From the NCBI GenBank assembly GCA_035772405.1, contig JAYKKM010000193.1, positions 2,007,501-2,071,500 on the forward strand: 64,000 nucleotides of DNA, in the 5' to 3' direction. Position 1 is the stretch's first letter. Every line of letters begins with the position of its first letter. A program made the translations under genes and the position numbers. The notes under the pieces are model-generated. The model saw only the letters and a list, made by a program, of their open reading frames with translations. It made no database searches and had not been told where the DNA came from. Shown here piece by piece: positions 1 to 11,745 of the stretch. The DNA comes from Chrysogorgia sp. JL179-B06. Its lineage: Eukaryota > Cnidaria > Anthozoa > Scleralcyonacea > Chrysogorgiidae.

Positions 1-1557
1 TAAACTAAACTATATAAACTAAACTATAAAGCAAACTATATAAACTAAACTATATAAATCAAACTAAACTATGAACCAAACTAAACTATAAACCAAATCA
101 AACTATATAAACTAAACTATATAAACTAAACTATAAACTAAACTAAACTAAAACTATAAACCAAATCAAACTATATAAACTAAACTATAAACTAAACTAT
201 ATAAACAAACTATAAACTAAACTAAACTATAAACCAAATCAAACTATATAAACTAAACTATAAACTAAACTATATAAACTAAACTATATAAACTAAACTA
301 TATAAACTAAACTATAAACTAAACTAAACTAAACTATAAACCAGATCAAACTATATAAACTAAACTATAAACTAAACTATAAACCAAATCAAACTATATA
401 AACTAAACTATATAAACTAAACTATAAACTAAACTAAACTAAACTATAAACCAAATCAAACTATATAAACTAAACTATAAACTAAACTATATAAACTAAA
501 CTATAAACTAAACTAAACTATAATCCAAATCAAACTATATAAACTAAACTATAAACTAAACTATATAAACTAAACTATAAACTAAACTATATAAACTAAA
601 CTATAAACTAAACTAAACTATAAACCAAATCAAACTATATAAACTAAACTATAAACTAAACTATATAAACTAAACTATAAACTAAACTATATAAACTAAA
701 CTATAAACTAAACTATAAACTAAACTATATAAACTAAACTATAAACTAAACTAAACTATAAACCAAATCAAACTATATAAACTAAACTATATAAACTAAA
801 CTATAAACTAAAACTAAACTAAACTATAAACCAAATCAAACTATATAAACTAAACTATAAAACTAAACTATATAAACTAAACTATAAACTAAACTATATA
901 AACTAAACTATAAACTAAACTAAACTATAAACCAAATCAAACTATATAAACTAAACTATAAACTAAACTATATAAACTAAACTATAAACTAAACTATATA
1001 AACTAAACTATAAACTAAACTAAACTAAACTATAAACCAAATCAAACTATATAAACTAAACTATAAACTAAACTATAAACCAATTAACTACTGTATATAA
1101 ACTAAACTATAAACCAATTAACTACTGTATATAAACTAAACTATAAATTAAACTAAACTATGATCCAAACTATATAAACTAAACTATAAATCAAATGAAA
1201 CTAAACTAAAACTATAAACCATAAACTTAAACTATAAATCCAACTAAAACTAATCTATAAACCAAATCAAACGGTATAAACTAAACTAAACTAATCTAAA
1301 TAAATTAGACTATAAACTAAACTAAACTCTATAAACTAAACTATATAAACTAGACTATAAACCAAACTCTATAAACTAAACTATAAACTAAATCAAGCTA
1401 TATAAACTAAACTATAAGCTAAACTAAACTATAAACCAAATCAAACTATATAAACTAAACTATAAACCAAAGTAAAGTAAACTATAAACTAAACTATAAA
1501 CCAAATCAAACTACATAAACTAAACTATAAACCAAATCAAACTATATAAACTAAACT
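1..1557. repeat. AT-rich TAAACTA satellite, block 1
   Basis: A degenerate tandem array built from ATAAACTAAACTAT-type units, with interspersed variants such as ACCAAATCAAACTATATAA. It begins at the window edge, so its full length is unknown. The units form a loose higher-order period of roughly 90-120 bp. There is no coding potential. The same satellite resumes at 3409, after two LINE fragments, so those elements appear to have landed inside the array. Confidence 0.95.
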
Positions 1558-1560
1558 ATG

Positions 1561-2690
1561 TAAGTCTGTAAGGTGGGAAGTAAACTGTCTTCTAAGAAAT
1601 ATATGAAGACTGGTGTGCCTCAGGGGTCAAATTTGGGTCCATTATTATTTTTAATCTATAAATGATCTACCGAATTGTTTGAGGAACTCCACTCCAGCTT
1701 TATTTGCTGATGATACAAATATTACAGTAACCGGTACTTCAGAACGTGACATCGAAGTAAAGCTAAACCAAGAACTAGATTATCTACATGACTGGCTGTT
1801 AGCAAATAAACTTTCATTAAACGTCAAAAAAACCGAATATATGATCATTGGTTCCAGGCAACGACTTTCGCGAATCGAAAGTGACCCACATGTTGTTATA
1901 AATAACGAAACAATTAAACGAGTAGATAACACCAAAATTCTTGGTGTTTTTATTGACGAGAAAATTACCTGGAAAAACCATATTGATCATGTTTCAAAGA
2001 AAATATCTAAGGGAATAGGAGTTTTGCGCAGAGCCAAGAATTTTATTAGTAAAGAAAGTCTAGAAAGACTATATAAAGCGTTAGTGCTACCCCATTTTGA
2101 CTATTGCTCCCTTGTTTGGGACAATTGTTCAAATGAGTTAAAAGAACGTCTTCAAAAGTTACAAAACAAAGCAGGTCGAGTAATCACTGGTGACAGTTAT
2201 TACTCGTCTGCGACAGAAACCCTAACCAAATTAGGTTGGGTTACTCTTCAGTGTAGGAGAGACGAACAGCTGCTATCATTGGTAGATAAGTGCGTGAGTG
2301 GAAGTTCAAATTTAAGTCACTTATTTAAATTGTCGGATCGTGATTGTTACGATTTAAGGAGTAATAATAACAAGTTATATTTACCCAAACCAAATACTAA
2401 TTCCCTAAAAAGGACATGTGGGTATAGAGGTGCATAATGTGGAATACCCTACCTTAAAAATGTTTTTACACATATTGAAACTTTTAGCTTTTTAAATAAT
2501 TAATTTTAATTGTAAATAACAGCAAATTTATATAAGACATGTACTTATATATATTTTTTATCTTATCTAATATTTTTATCATATATTAATTACATGTAAG
2601 TGTTAACACGGCCCCATGAAAAACAATCCTTTTTGGATTGATGCGGTTACTGTGTATAAAGATTTTTAAATAAATAAATAATAAATAAAT
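1561..2690 (+). pseudogene. non-LTR reverse transcriptase fragment (LINE 3' half)
   Basis: The reading begins in the RT palm with a GVPQGSNLGPLLF motif (about 1612-1650). It then loses frame where the expected Ile-Tyr-Ile-Asn-Asp stretch lacks two bases near 1660. The remaining frame (1679-2437) carries the catalytic FADDTN motif, a NKLSLNVKKTEYM thumb motif and the usual C-terminal region ending RGA. A short 3' UTR with AAATAAATAAATAA closes the element near 2690. The 5' part (endonuclease) is absent, as is typical of 5'-truncated LINE copies. It lies inside the satellite. It is non-functional because of the truncation and frameshift. Confidence 0.85.
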
Positions 2691-2729
2691 ATGTAAACTA
2701 TATAATTATATATTTGATAATAATTATAT

Positions 2730-3408
2730 ATTTGATACTATACGAGCAGCTAAAATTATCTTCAAGTTAGATTGGAACACGCCAAGTTCCGAAGTTCTAA
2801 ACAAGGTTAATTGGAAATCTATGGCCTGGGTTTACAAGAATAAAATAGCAACCCTTGTTCACAAGTCGCTACACCCTGAACTTATCGATGAAATGGGTCG
2901 CGCTGAATCTAAACTCAACGAATTATTTATTAAGAGGGACACAGTGTACGCCTTTTAAGAGGTCGTAATGCGTTAGTTATTCCACAACCGAGAACGGAGA
3001 CCATGCGAAGATCAGTCGCGTACAGAGGCGCTGTTATATGGAACTACCTGGACGAATCAATACAAGAAAAGAGACATCATTTGTTCAAAAAACATGTTAA
3101 GAACCATTTAGACCACATTCGAATTATGCCTAATCGGAAACACAACTGCGACTCCACATACTATTAAATAAATATCATCTTAGTCTTAGACTCTAAATCG
3201 TTTCATATACATTTCTATACATTCTTATATATTTTATACTAAAACTATAGACTCACTTTAGAACTTAGAACTTATCGTTTTACATACATTTTTTTTATAC
3301 ATCCTTATATATTTCATACTATAACTATAGATTCACGACCCCATCAGCGTCAGCTGCAGTGTTGTAATTATCGTGATTAAATAAATGATATTATTATTAT
3401 TATTATTA
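2730..3408 (+). pseudogene. second LINE C-terminal fragment
   Basis: Translation from about 2738 gives RAAKIIFKLDWNTPSSEVL, the conserved C-terminal region after the RT domain. After a frameshift near 2955 it continues as VAYRGAVIWNYL and ends HNCDSTYY-stop near 3166. A 3' UTR follows, with a (TTA)n tail at about 3390-3408. This copy differs from the one at 1561-2690 and is also 5'-truncated. The TAAACTA satellite restarts directly after the tail, which suggests insertion into the array. Confidence 0.75.
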
Positions 3409-4165
3409 TAAACCAAACTCTGTAAAATAAACTATAAACAAAATCAAACTATTTAAACTATATAAACTAAACTATAAACTAAACTATATATAAACTAAAC
3501 TATAAACCAAACTCTATAAACTAAACTATAAACTAAATCAAGCTATATAAACTAAACTATAAACTAAACTATAAACCAAATCAAACTATATAAACTAACT
3601 ATAAACCAAATCAATCTATATAAACTAAACTATAAACTAAAGTAAACTATATAAACTAAACTATAAACTAAACTATAAACCAAACTCTACAAAATAAACT
3701 ATAAACTAAATCAAACTATATAAAATAAACTATAAACTAAACTATAAACCAAATCAAACTATATAAACTAAACTATAAACTAAAGTAAACTATATAAACC
3801 AAACTATAAACCAAACTCTACAAACTAAACTATAAACTAAATCAATCTTTATAAACTAAACTATAAACTAAAGTAAACTATATAAACTAAACTATAAATC
3901 AAACTAAAGTTGCTAAACTAAACTATAAACTAAACTATATAAACTAAATTATAAACCAAACTCTATAAACTAAACTATAAATTAAATCAAACTATTTAAA
4001 CTAAACTAAACTTTTAACCAAACTATATAAACTAAAATTAAATCAAACTAAAGTTGCTAAGCTAAACTATAAACTAAACTATATAAACTAAACTATAAAC
4101 TAAACTAAACTATAAACCAAGGTAAACTAAAGTATATAATAAACTAACTATATATACTAAACCTG
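3409..4165. repeat. AT-rich TAAACTA satellite, block 2
   Basis: The same ATAAACTAAACTAT unit family as at the window start, with ACCAAACTCTATAAA variants. It separates the LINE fragments from the last visible exon of the metalloproteinase gene. No hemopexin-like exon is visible within it. Confidence 0.93.
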
Positions 4166-4275
4166 GTTTAATCGGCTTCTCTGTACTCTACATTTTTCTG
4201 AAAACGACGCCATTACAATACTGAATACACTAAACTGATAAGGGGCAGTAATTGTTGTACATACGTTTGGCTTAC

Positions 4276-7200
4276 CATAAATTTTCTGGATGCCATTAAT
4301 ATCATCTTGGTTTAACTTGATATTAGGTATAAAACCTTCAAACCAGGGCCACATAACAGCAGTAGAATTTCGAGAATGTTCTAGCCCAATAGCGTGACCA
4401 ATCTCGTGTAGTGCCGTCCATGTGTAATCTGTCGTCCCTATTTGTCCATCAACTGTCCAAATCTCGTCGTCGTCAAAGTGTACATCACCTGACAAACCTA
4501 GTCATAGAGAAGAACATGAGGTGCGTATTTATAATTCCTCAGCAAAAAGCCAAAGCTCGGCATCGTCGTCGTGAGATAATGGATACCAACTACGTCATAT
4601 AGTCGCATTAAAGGTTGTTTTCTCAGGATTCAGAAGCTTTACTGCCTTTACAGGAACAAAACCATAACCCAAATAAAAACTCTAGTCCAAAACCTGTATG
4701 CAATATTCTGTGTCCGTTACACGAAGGAGATTTGTGACATTCCTTTTAATTTTTTTCTTTCATTTTTGTCTTCATTTTTAAGGGTTTATTAACCCTGGGT
4801 TAGGGTTAGGATTTGGTTAAGATTTGGGTTAGCATTGGGGTTTAGACTGCCGGTCATAGTTTTTCAAAACTATATGACCGGCTGGCGGTCATATAATCAC
4901 AGCCGAGCTGACTAATTGTTTTAGTATAATCTCAGGCCTGAACTAAATATCCAATTGAGAAGTTTGAAACAGACAGTTTCAATGACAATATATTTCAATG
5001 GTAATAGGCGTTATTTCGATGTGAAAATCTTTGTTGTTTGTACAGAGCGTATGGCCAATATAATGAAAATGAGAAATCCAACAAATGCACGCTGGTAAAA
5101 ATCAGACAATGAGTACATGTTAAAAATTGCATTTGAGGGCTTGAGGCCATATAATAAACGCCTTATATTGATCTCGCTTGTTGGGTCTGTACAGTGAAAT
5201 ATCGGACCTACCATATAATAACAATAGAGTATCATGCGAGAATATGAAAGTAAAATGACGTCAGAGTCGACGTCACTTGGTTTAATACCTGTATTGTCAT
5301 GGGGGTAAAAACCATGCGCGAGTGTGCCTCCAGCGTTGTCAAATGGATACGCGTCGCCATGCAGTCCACTGCCAAACTTTATTATAATATCAGCGTTAGG
5401 GTCGTTTTCTGAAAGACTTCTAAACGAAAGTTGAGTGACATCTTGCCACATCTTGAATGTTTTCGCCAATGTTGTCCTCACTACAGTAGAAGAAATCTTC
5501 TGAGTTGGTTGTGCATTGTGAATACTGTATGTCAGGTCCTGAAATCAAAATAAATATCAATTAGGGTAACAGTTTTCATTTTAGGCCTACGACTAGATGC
5601 AGTCTGTTTGGTCACCAACTATATTTTGCAACTAGTCTTAAGATTATATTAGCCATGCGTTCGAAACAAGCTGTATTAAAGAGTTGGGGATGTGTATGTC
5701 AACAAATATGAAACAAATTATAAATATAAGATCTGAAGCTTAGAATTCGTATGTGGAGAGCTATATAAAAATCAAGCCACATGGCCAAGAATATCAACAA
5801 ACGAATCTTTGACAAGAAATCAAACCATCGAGTGGTTTTTATATGTAGGTGATCGCTAGAATGTATATTTTAAGAGGGCCGGGGGACATTGGGATTTGCG
5901 GTATTGCGGTATCGGCCTATTTTTTGGGCGGTATTGCGGTGAAAAAACGTGTGGTTTGCGGTGTTGCGGTGAACTCAAATTCTGCGGTGTGCGGGATTTT
6001 GTTTTTTGGCTGCGGTATTGCGGGAAAATATATCTAAAATGGCGGTATTAGGGTGTTGTCAAGTTCTGCGGTGTGCGAGATTTCCGATTTATTTCGAATT
6101 GCGTAATTTAATTGTTACGTAATTGTTTAAAGACTTTAAACACCAATCAAAAGCCGTATTGCTGGTATGTAACAATTGACCTTGGCGACCTTTGATGTTT
6201 TGCCCGGCCTGGCAAGCTGCATTGTCGTCATTATTGTAGACTTGGATCGATTGGCATTTGGCAATACAGTTATGACTCAGTTATGGACGAGGAAAACGAG
6301 GTCAACGAAGTTGTAATCGACTGTGTCGTCGCCTTTTATGAACTATCGACTTTGTCACTTTCATACCCTAAAGTCTGTTTTCCAGTCATCGTGCGTTTTT
6401 ATGCGTATATATTCGCACGTAAAAGTTAAATTCACACATGGATAAATGTACATCGGCGACCATGACTTGGTCGCGACATTTGCGACAAAATGGAAACGCG
6501 GCTTAACCAGTAATTTTTTGTTTCCTCGTTTTTTCGCGGTATGCGGTATTTAAATTTTTCTTATGCGGTGATGCGGTATTTTCGGAATTTTTGTGCGGTA
6601 TTACGGTATTGACACCCTCCCAATGTCCGTTTCCGCGGAAAGACTGATAACTAGTTGTTCCAGGATTAGTACGAAGGTAATAGTAGTGAGAATGAGCAAG
6701 TGAAGTATGAGCAAGTGAGGTGAGTAAGTCACAGCGAATTCAAAATACAGCTGCTAGACTTGTTCCGTGCTTCGTAATCTTCACTGGTTGCCGGTGAGAT
6801 CAAAGATTGTTTTTAAGATACTAATAATTTCTTTCAAGCCTTTGCATGGCCAGGCGCCTGTTTATATTACTGATTTGCTAACTAAATATAAACCTACTAG
6901 TGCTTTGAGATCATCTAAACGAAATCTGCTACGTTTTGGATTTTGGCTCAAGTAGCAGATTTCGGTCAGATGATCTCAAAGCACGAGTTGCAGCACCAAA
7001 ACTGTGGAATTCATTACCACAGGAAATTAGAAGCTTCGATATGTTAATGATTTTTAAAATCAATAGTTTTTTGTTCATAGTGGTAATATATGTAGTAGGC
7101 TTTATCTTATAATGAAACTGTAATTAGTTTTGTAAGTAACATTAAGAATATATTGTTGTAAGAGCATTGAGACTATTGTATAATACTAACCTTCGTATAC

Positions 7201-10200
7201 TAACCCAATCTCGTTCCCAGAGCCTCCGCCGCGCCACGCAAACGGAGGCTCTGGGATATAATCAAATACAAATACAAAATGGTTTATTAGTCACTCCCAA
7301 CTTGGGATTTTCAGAGCTAATTTACAATAAAATAAACTGATGTACAAACTAATTAACAATGGGCTAACTCTTAAAACTATTTTACTATTTTTACAAAATA
7401 CGTTCATAAAAACAATTAAGTACATTAATAAGGGTCCAATCGTTCATTTAGATTTTAAATAGTCTTTTAGTAGCTTTCTAAAAGTGGGTAATGAAGTGGC
7501 TTTCTTAATTAAATCTGGAAGATTGTTCCAAGTTTTTGCCGCATGGTAGAAGAATGAACGCTGTGCCATAGATGTTCTACATTTAATTAAATTAATGTCA
7601 TCTGACTGTCTAGTTACCCGGGAATGAATGTCAGAACGCTTCACTAGCTTATTATGTAAGTAGGGCGGAGCAAGACCATTAAGGCATTTAAACATCATGA
7701 CTTGGTCGCGGTAAGTTAACATGTCAGTGACTAAAATCCAGCCGAGTTCTCCCAAAGCTGGTGAAATGTGATCAAATTTCACACCGGAAGTGTTTTGATT
7801 GGTTATCTAAAGATTGCTTTTAATTAGATTAACTCTTAATATTTACGCGAGTGTTTCACTGTTTCGCAGTGCTTCCACTTGCAAGGATTTTTCCCTGCCA
7901 CAAGGAAATATTGGTCTTTGCAAGGAAAATGCAAGGAATAAATTTCACAAGGAAATTGCAAGGAAATATACAGATTTTGAAGGAAATTGCAAGGATTTTC
8001 TGTGATTTTCAAAATTTCTTCTATATAATATCTAAAATTCTAAAAGCGGTAAAAAATAGCAATAAATTAACGTTATTTGAAGTGGGCAAAATGAATTCAT
8101 GCATGGTAGAGTGCAGACACGCAAAATTCGTCTTTTTTTGCGGCAAGCAAATACTGGTAAAATTTTACGACCATGTCCATGAGACCATGCGGCGCCGGCT
8201 GTTTTACGTCGGCTGTACGCCTGTATGATTTAAATTTTCATTTGAATATTTATAATGTAATATGTGATCGATTTATAATAATGCATATGGATGAAGACTC
8301 AGATTCATGGTCAGATGACTCGGACTCAGCGTTTGCAACCAGGGCCCTAATTAGTACCCGGTCCTATTTAAGCCATGCGCTTCCCGGGACCACTAGATTA
8401 AGAAATTTGGCTATTTTGAGAGATATCTGCAAGGAAATTACAAGGAAATTTGGTGATTTTTGCAAGGAAATTTACTAAAAAAAAAGGAAATTTAAGGATC
8501 GTAAAAGGAAATTTCACTTGCAACTTGTGGAAGCACTGCTGTTTCGTTCAAACGGTATTGTACTTCGTTCTTTAATATTACGTTCTTATGGCAGAGTTTA
8601 CACCAAAAAAGTTATCTTCGGACAAACTTTTAGTCGTGTTTCCAGAAAAGCTCAAAAAACTAGTCCACGTTTAAATGGATTGATATTCTACGCGAAATGC
8701 AAGAGAGGCGCCTGGTCTAAACGTTAAAGAAGACTCTCAAGTCGCATATCCAGAGAGTTACCATCCATGGTGCAAAAAATTGCCTCAATTATTCTTGGCT
8801 AAGGAAATGCGACCAAAAAGTATCTTGATTTCTCCAACCAAATCATCGGACGTAGTGTTTATATTGCAGCACAGAAACGAGAATACAAGCCATCGAGAAT
8901 CAAAACAAAGATTGATCAAATATTTTCCCACGCCTCGCCACAGAGAGCCGTAACGTCTATTAGTGAAGCGAGTTTAACGATAAATCGGATTTATTTGGTA
9001 TTTTTTGCACAATAATTGTATTAAATTGCTATTAAAATGTTCTTACTTGTTAATTTTGTCGATAATCAGGACAAATTACAGGCAACCACAGTCAACGGAC
9101 TTCCGTATTGATGTAAACACTGATTCGATGCCTTTCTGGTCTGGTTGCCTGTAATTTGTCCTGATTGTCGACAAAATGAACAAGTAAGAACATTTTAATA
9201 GCGATTTAATACAATTATTGTGTAAAAAATACGAATAAACCCGATTTACTGTTAAACTCGCTTCACTAATCGACCGTTACGGCTCCCTGTGGCCTCACGA
9301 AACGCCGCGTAAACTTGTATATAGCGTCAGGTGTGTCTTGGTCGTTTATAAAAATATGTTACCGTTACTTTTTGTGCTATCAAGTCTTATTGTTTGAAGT
9401 TTCAACAATCAGCCAACACCTCGTCACCTCGACAAACATTTCTTTGTGTATTTATTAATACCTTTTTGATTTCATTGCCGCGAGTTACATAAATTCTAAA
9501 ATCATATTCTTTTCTGTCCCAAATCCCAATTGGTTGCTAATTTAAACACCAGACAAAAACTTTTTTCACCTCTGAAGAGATCCTCAAGAGTTATTAACGT
9601 GTTTAGGGAAGATTCTTGCCGAAGAACTCGATATTTTAATATAGCACATACAGATAGTTCTCACGCCCAGATATTACTGGCGCATGCTCTGTTCAATCGA
9701 CGCCCTGTTTTCCGGCCCTCTGGCGATGGATTATCCCAGAGCCTCCGTTTGCGTGGCGCGGCGGAGGCTCTGGGAACGAGATTGATACTAACCCTGGAAC
9801 AACTAGTTTTCAGTCTTCGCGGAAATCTTATTTTAAAGTTTTGAAACTTTTAAAACTTTTAAATCTTATTTTAAACTTTCTACTGACGATCACCTTTAAG
9901 GTTAGGACACACGAGGGGACAAATCCCGGGGACATGTCGCGGGGACATGTTGCAGGGACAAATCCCGTCGTGTGTACTAAGCAAAACTTTGTCGCGGGGA
10001 CAAAATTTTGTCCCCGAAACATGTTGCATGTATTCAAAATGATTTGAATTCGTGCGACATGTCGCGGTGACAAAAGTATGTCCCCGTGACTTGTCCGGAC
10101 TAGTTGCACGAGCTGAGCTGTTCATACGATGGGGGACAAAATTAAAATAAACCAATCACATAACGTTATTTTATTTTCCTTTTCTGACATGTCCCCTCGT

Positions 10201-11677
10201 GTGTCCTAAACAGGGGAAATGTCCCGCGACACGCCACCGCGATTTGTCGCCTCGTGTGTACTTCCGGGCTAAAAAGTTGTCGACACCAACATGCACTAAG
10301 AAATCTCGATTATAATATAATGCACTAGTCAGTGCAATCCCCCGCAGACCCGGGGAAGACCCCCGACTGACAACTAAATAAAGTTAAATCCCCGCATATC
10401 GTGGCATGTTTTCGTGTCTATAAAACCCTCTTCTCATCCCCGACCCCGGGGCACTTCTCCAGATAAAACATAGTTTAAGAAAGCAGTACCGTACGCTCAT
10501 ATTAAAAAAAATTGATTTCCAAAGAAAAATATCGTCAGGAAATTAGGAAAATATTAAACCACTATAAAGTGGCTATGCATCCGATAACTGCAAAGGTTAC
10601 GATTGGTGTTGATAGGGTTAGAGCTTATATTTCATTCCACTGTTCGGCCGAAAGACCCTGAGTACGAGGTTGACTTTTGTTTGCACACTTGTGTTCTCCG
10701 TTAGTTGGTAGTAAATTATACATTTGTTTTGTTATAAGTGTACTATATTCGAGGCGGTGTGTCATTAAATATATATAATAGAAACATTTGTAAGGTATTT
10801 CTTAGTCTCTTCCATTTCGACCATATTCAAAACGTAAATGTCATCTTCCGAACTTCTCCCCAGGCTCTTCTATATACGCGTAAATCACAATATATTGCGA
10901 GCTAACAAAACCCCGCTAAAACCGCGATGATTTCCCGGCTATATTTTATTAGCTGCTAATGTGATAGAAATCGCCGGAGTGCGTAGCATTATTGTTGGTC
11001 AATTCCCCCACTGAAGCCACGCTAGTCCCGGCATGTCTGGTGGTGCGGGGGATTCCACTGACTAGTGCATAACGCCATTAGGATAGCGTACTGTAGCTTA
11101 AGCCCGGTTTCCATATGATCGCAGCGATTGCAACGATCGCAGCGATCGCAACGATCGTCGACTCGTTGCGATCGTTGCATTCATATGGAAACCGGGCTTA
11201 AAAACGTCTCGATCGCAACGATCGCAGAGATAGAAATTTTTCTATCTCTGCGATCGCCAGGTTTATGGTTTCCATATGATCGCAATGATCGCAGAACTCT
11301 TTATTTATGCGATTGTTGCGATCATTGTGATCATATGGAAACCGGGCTTAAATGACTTAATTGAGCTCTTTTTTCCACACATACTTTGTGACCACTCCTT
11401 TATAACACGCTATATAGCAATTGCACAATACCATTTTTTTCCATTTTGTTCCTTGCTCCACATAGCGTCTCATGAGCCGAATGGGACTAAACTTGAAGTC
11501 TTTAGCTCCACAACGTGGGCCAGTAAGCTTTGCTTCTGTCGCTGAGTTCATCGTTCCTGTAACCGATAACCCAGCGTACTCCTGAAATTTTGCTATGGCT
11601 TTCTGGTAAATCTGTGGTGGTGGTTTTTCATCGTAGTCAGATGCCATGTATCCATACTTATTAAGATATTGATTGAT
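4276..11677 (-). CDS. matrix metalloproteinase (partial gene, three exons)
   Basis: A secreted zinc endopeptidase of the matrixin (M10A) family, which cleaves extracellular matrix proteins. Exons in transcript order are 11677-11432, 5538-5289 and 4488 (or 4497)-4276. Exon A opens with the propeptide motif YLNKYGY, continues as a peptidoglycan-binding-like helix bundle, and carries the cysteine switch PRCGAKD (Cys about residue 56 of the visible part). No furin RXKR site follows, so activation is probably extracellular. Exon B holds the structural-metal segment HGDAYPFDNAGG. Exon C holds HEIGHAIGLEHS (4408-4373), the three-His zinc site with the catalytic Glu, and the Met-turn AVMWP. It ends at GIQKIYG on a GT donor. 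Junction phases agree at both introns. The third exon has two possible acceptors 9 bp apart, adding or omitting Leu-Ser-Gly. The signal-peptide exon (upstream) and linker or hemopexin exons (downstream, perhaps off the window) were not found. Confidence 0.9.
4800..4915. repeat. telomere-like GGGTTAGG stretch and short inverted repeat in an MMP intron
   Basis: Contains AACCCTGGGTTAGGGTTAGG, followed by CCGGTCATAGTTTT...AAAACTATATGACCGG, a short hairpin. It lies in the intron between MMP exons B and C. Similar TTAGGG-like tracts occur inside several MITEs of this window. Confidence 0.5.
5876..6618. repeat. TGCGGTATTGCGGT low-complexity repeat element
   Basis: Two clusters of the direct motif TGCGGTATTGCGGT (about 5895-6085 and 6535-6612) flank ordinary sequence. 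The 11-mer GGACATTGGGA at 5884-5894 is repeated inverted as TCCCAATGTCC at 6618-6628. This looks like one degenerate transposon with subterminal direct repeats, lying in the MMP intron. Superfamily not assigned. Confidence 0.55.
6728..7110 (+). pseudogene. LINE 3'-end fragment
   Basis: Reads IQNTAARLV, then (after an internal deletion) LHWLPVRSKIVFKILI and LHGQAPVYITDLL. This is the conserved post-RT segment of L2/CR1-type non-LTR elements. A later piece reads RVAAPKLWNSLPQEIRS. Frames are interrupted and only the last few hundred bases remain. Confidence 0.75.
7285..7785 (-). pseudogene. LINE C-terminal fragment, antisense
   Basis: The open frame at 7782-7444 encodes LTYRDQVMMFKCLNGLAPPYL and later FFYHAAKTWNNLPDLIKKA, the typical extreme C-terminus of a non-LTR retrotransposon polyprotein. 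A short AT-rich 3' UTR ends near 7285 in a TTTGTATTTGTATTTG tail. It is 5'-truncated and has no RT catalytic core. Confidence 0.8.
7867..8538. mobile_element. hAT-type MITE with 8-bp target duplication
   Basis: Termini CAGTGCTTCCAC (7867) and GTGGAAGCACTG (to 8538) are inverted. They are flanked on both sides by the direct 8-bp repeat CTGTTTCG (7859-7866 and 8539-8546). An 8-bp target duplication with CAGNG-type ends is diagnostic of hAT elements. Inside are repeated GCAAGGAAAT motifs near both ends and a short open stretch with an acidic MDEDSDSWSDDSDS run, perhaps a transposase remnant. At 672 bp it is non-autonomous. Confidence 0.9.
8938..9296. mobile_element. foldback MITE with about 140-bp arms
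   Basis: The left arm (from about 8938, with GAGCCGTAACG) is mirrored by the right arm ending about 9296. The shared stretch runs through TTAGTGAAGCGAGTTTAA and AAGTAAGAACATTTTAAT to CAGGACAAATTACAGGCAACC. The central loop is about 55 bp. No open frame of note. Confidence 0.85.
9902..10209. mobile_element. MITE with TTAGGACACACGAGGGGACA termini
   Basis: TTAGGACACACGAGGGGACA at 9902 is matched exactly inverted by the segment ending 10209. The interior is made of GACATGTCGCGGGGACA-type motifs and further copies of CGTGTGT, giving extensive secondary structure. A related CCTCGTGTGTACTT sequence lies just outside (about 10250). Open frames across it are composition artefacts. Confidence 0.85.
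10320..11070. mobile_element. MITE with ATGCACTAGTCAGTG termini
   Basis: ATGCACTAGTCAGTG followed by AATCCCCCGCA at the left end is inverted at the right end (GCGGGGGATT then CACTGACTAGTGCAT, to 11070). About 750 bp long, with no convincing coding frame. Likely a non-autonomous DNA transposon of unassigned superfamily. Confidence 0.8.
11101..11348. mobile_element. CCCGGTTTCCATATGATCGCA foldback MITE
   Basis: AGCCCGGTTTCCATATGATC at the left is inverted at the right end (GATCATATGGAAACCGGGCT). Further internal CATATGGAAACCGGGCTTA and ACGATCGCAGCGATCG copies form nested hairpins. It ends about 85 bp from MMP exon A. Confidence 0.85.
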
Positions 11678-11745
11678 CTAAAAATCATCATTTATCAAAC
11701 CGTTTAATATTACTGTGACTGTGTGTAAGTTATTAACGACCTTAA

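Larger units (their letters stand above)
6629..9826. repeat. large inverted-repeat bracket of a nested transposon cluster
   Basis: A roughly 40-bp arm at 6629-6670 (with AACTAGTTGTTCCAGG) is repeated inverted at about 9785-9826. Inside, a second inverted module containing CAGAGCCTCCG and CGGAGGCTCTGGGA occurs at about 7205-7257 and 9732-9785. The bracket encloses two LINE fragments, a hAT MITE and a hairpin MITE. This suggests an old DNA transposon later invaded by others, all in an MMP intron. Confidence 0.6.

Noticed and set aside
7814..8478. Three overlapping open frames as host genes
   Set aside because: All lie within or across the bounded 672-bp hAT MITE.
9828..10155. Overlapping open frames on both strands with Cys-rich translations
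   Set aside because: They come from the GACATGTCGCGGGGACA-rich body of a MITE and match no family.
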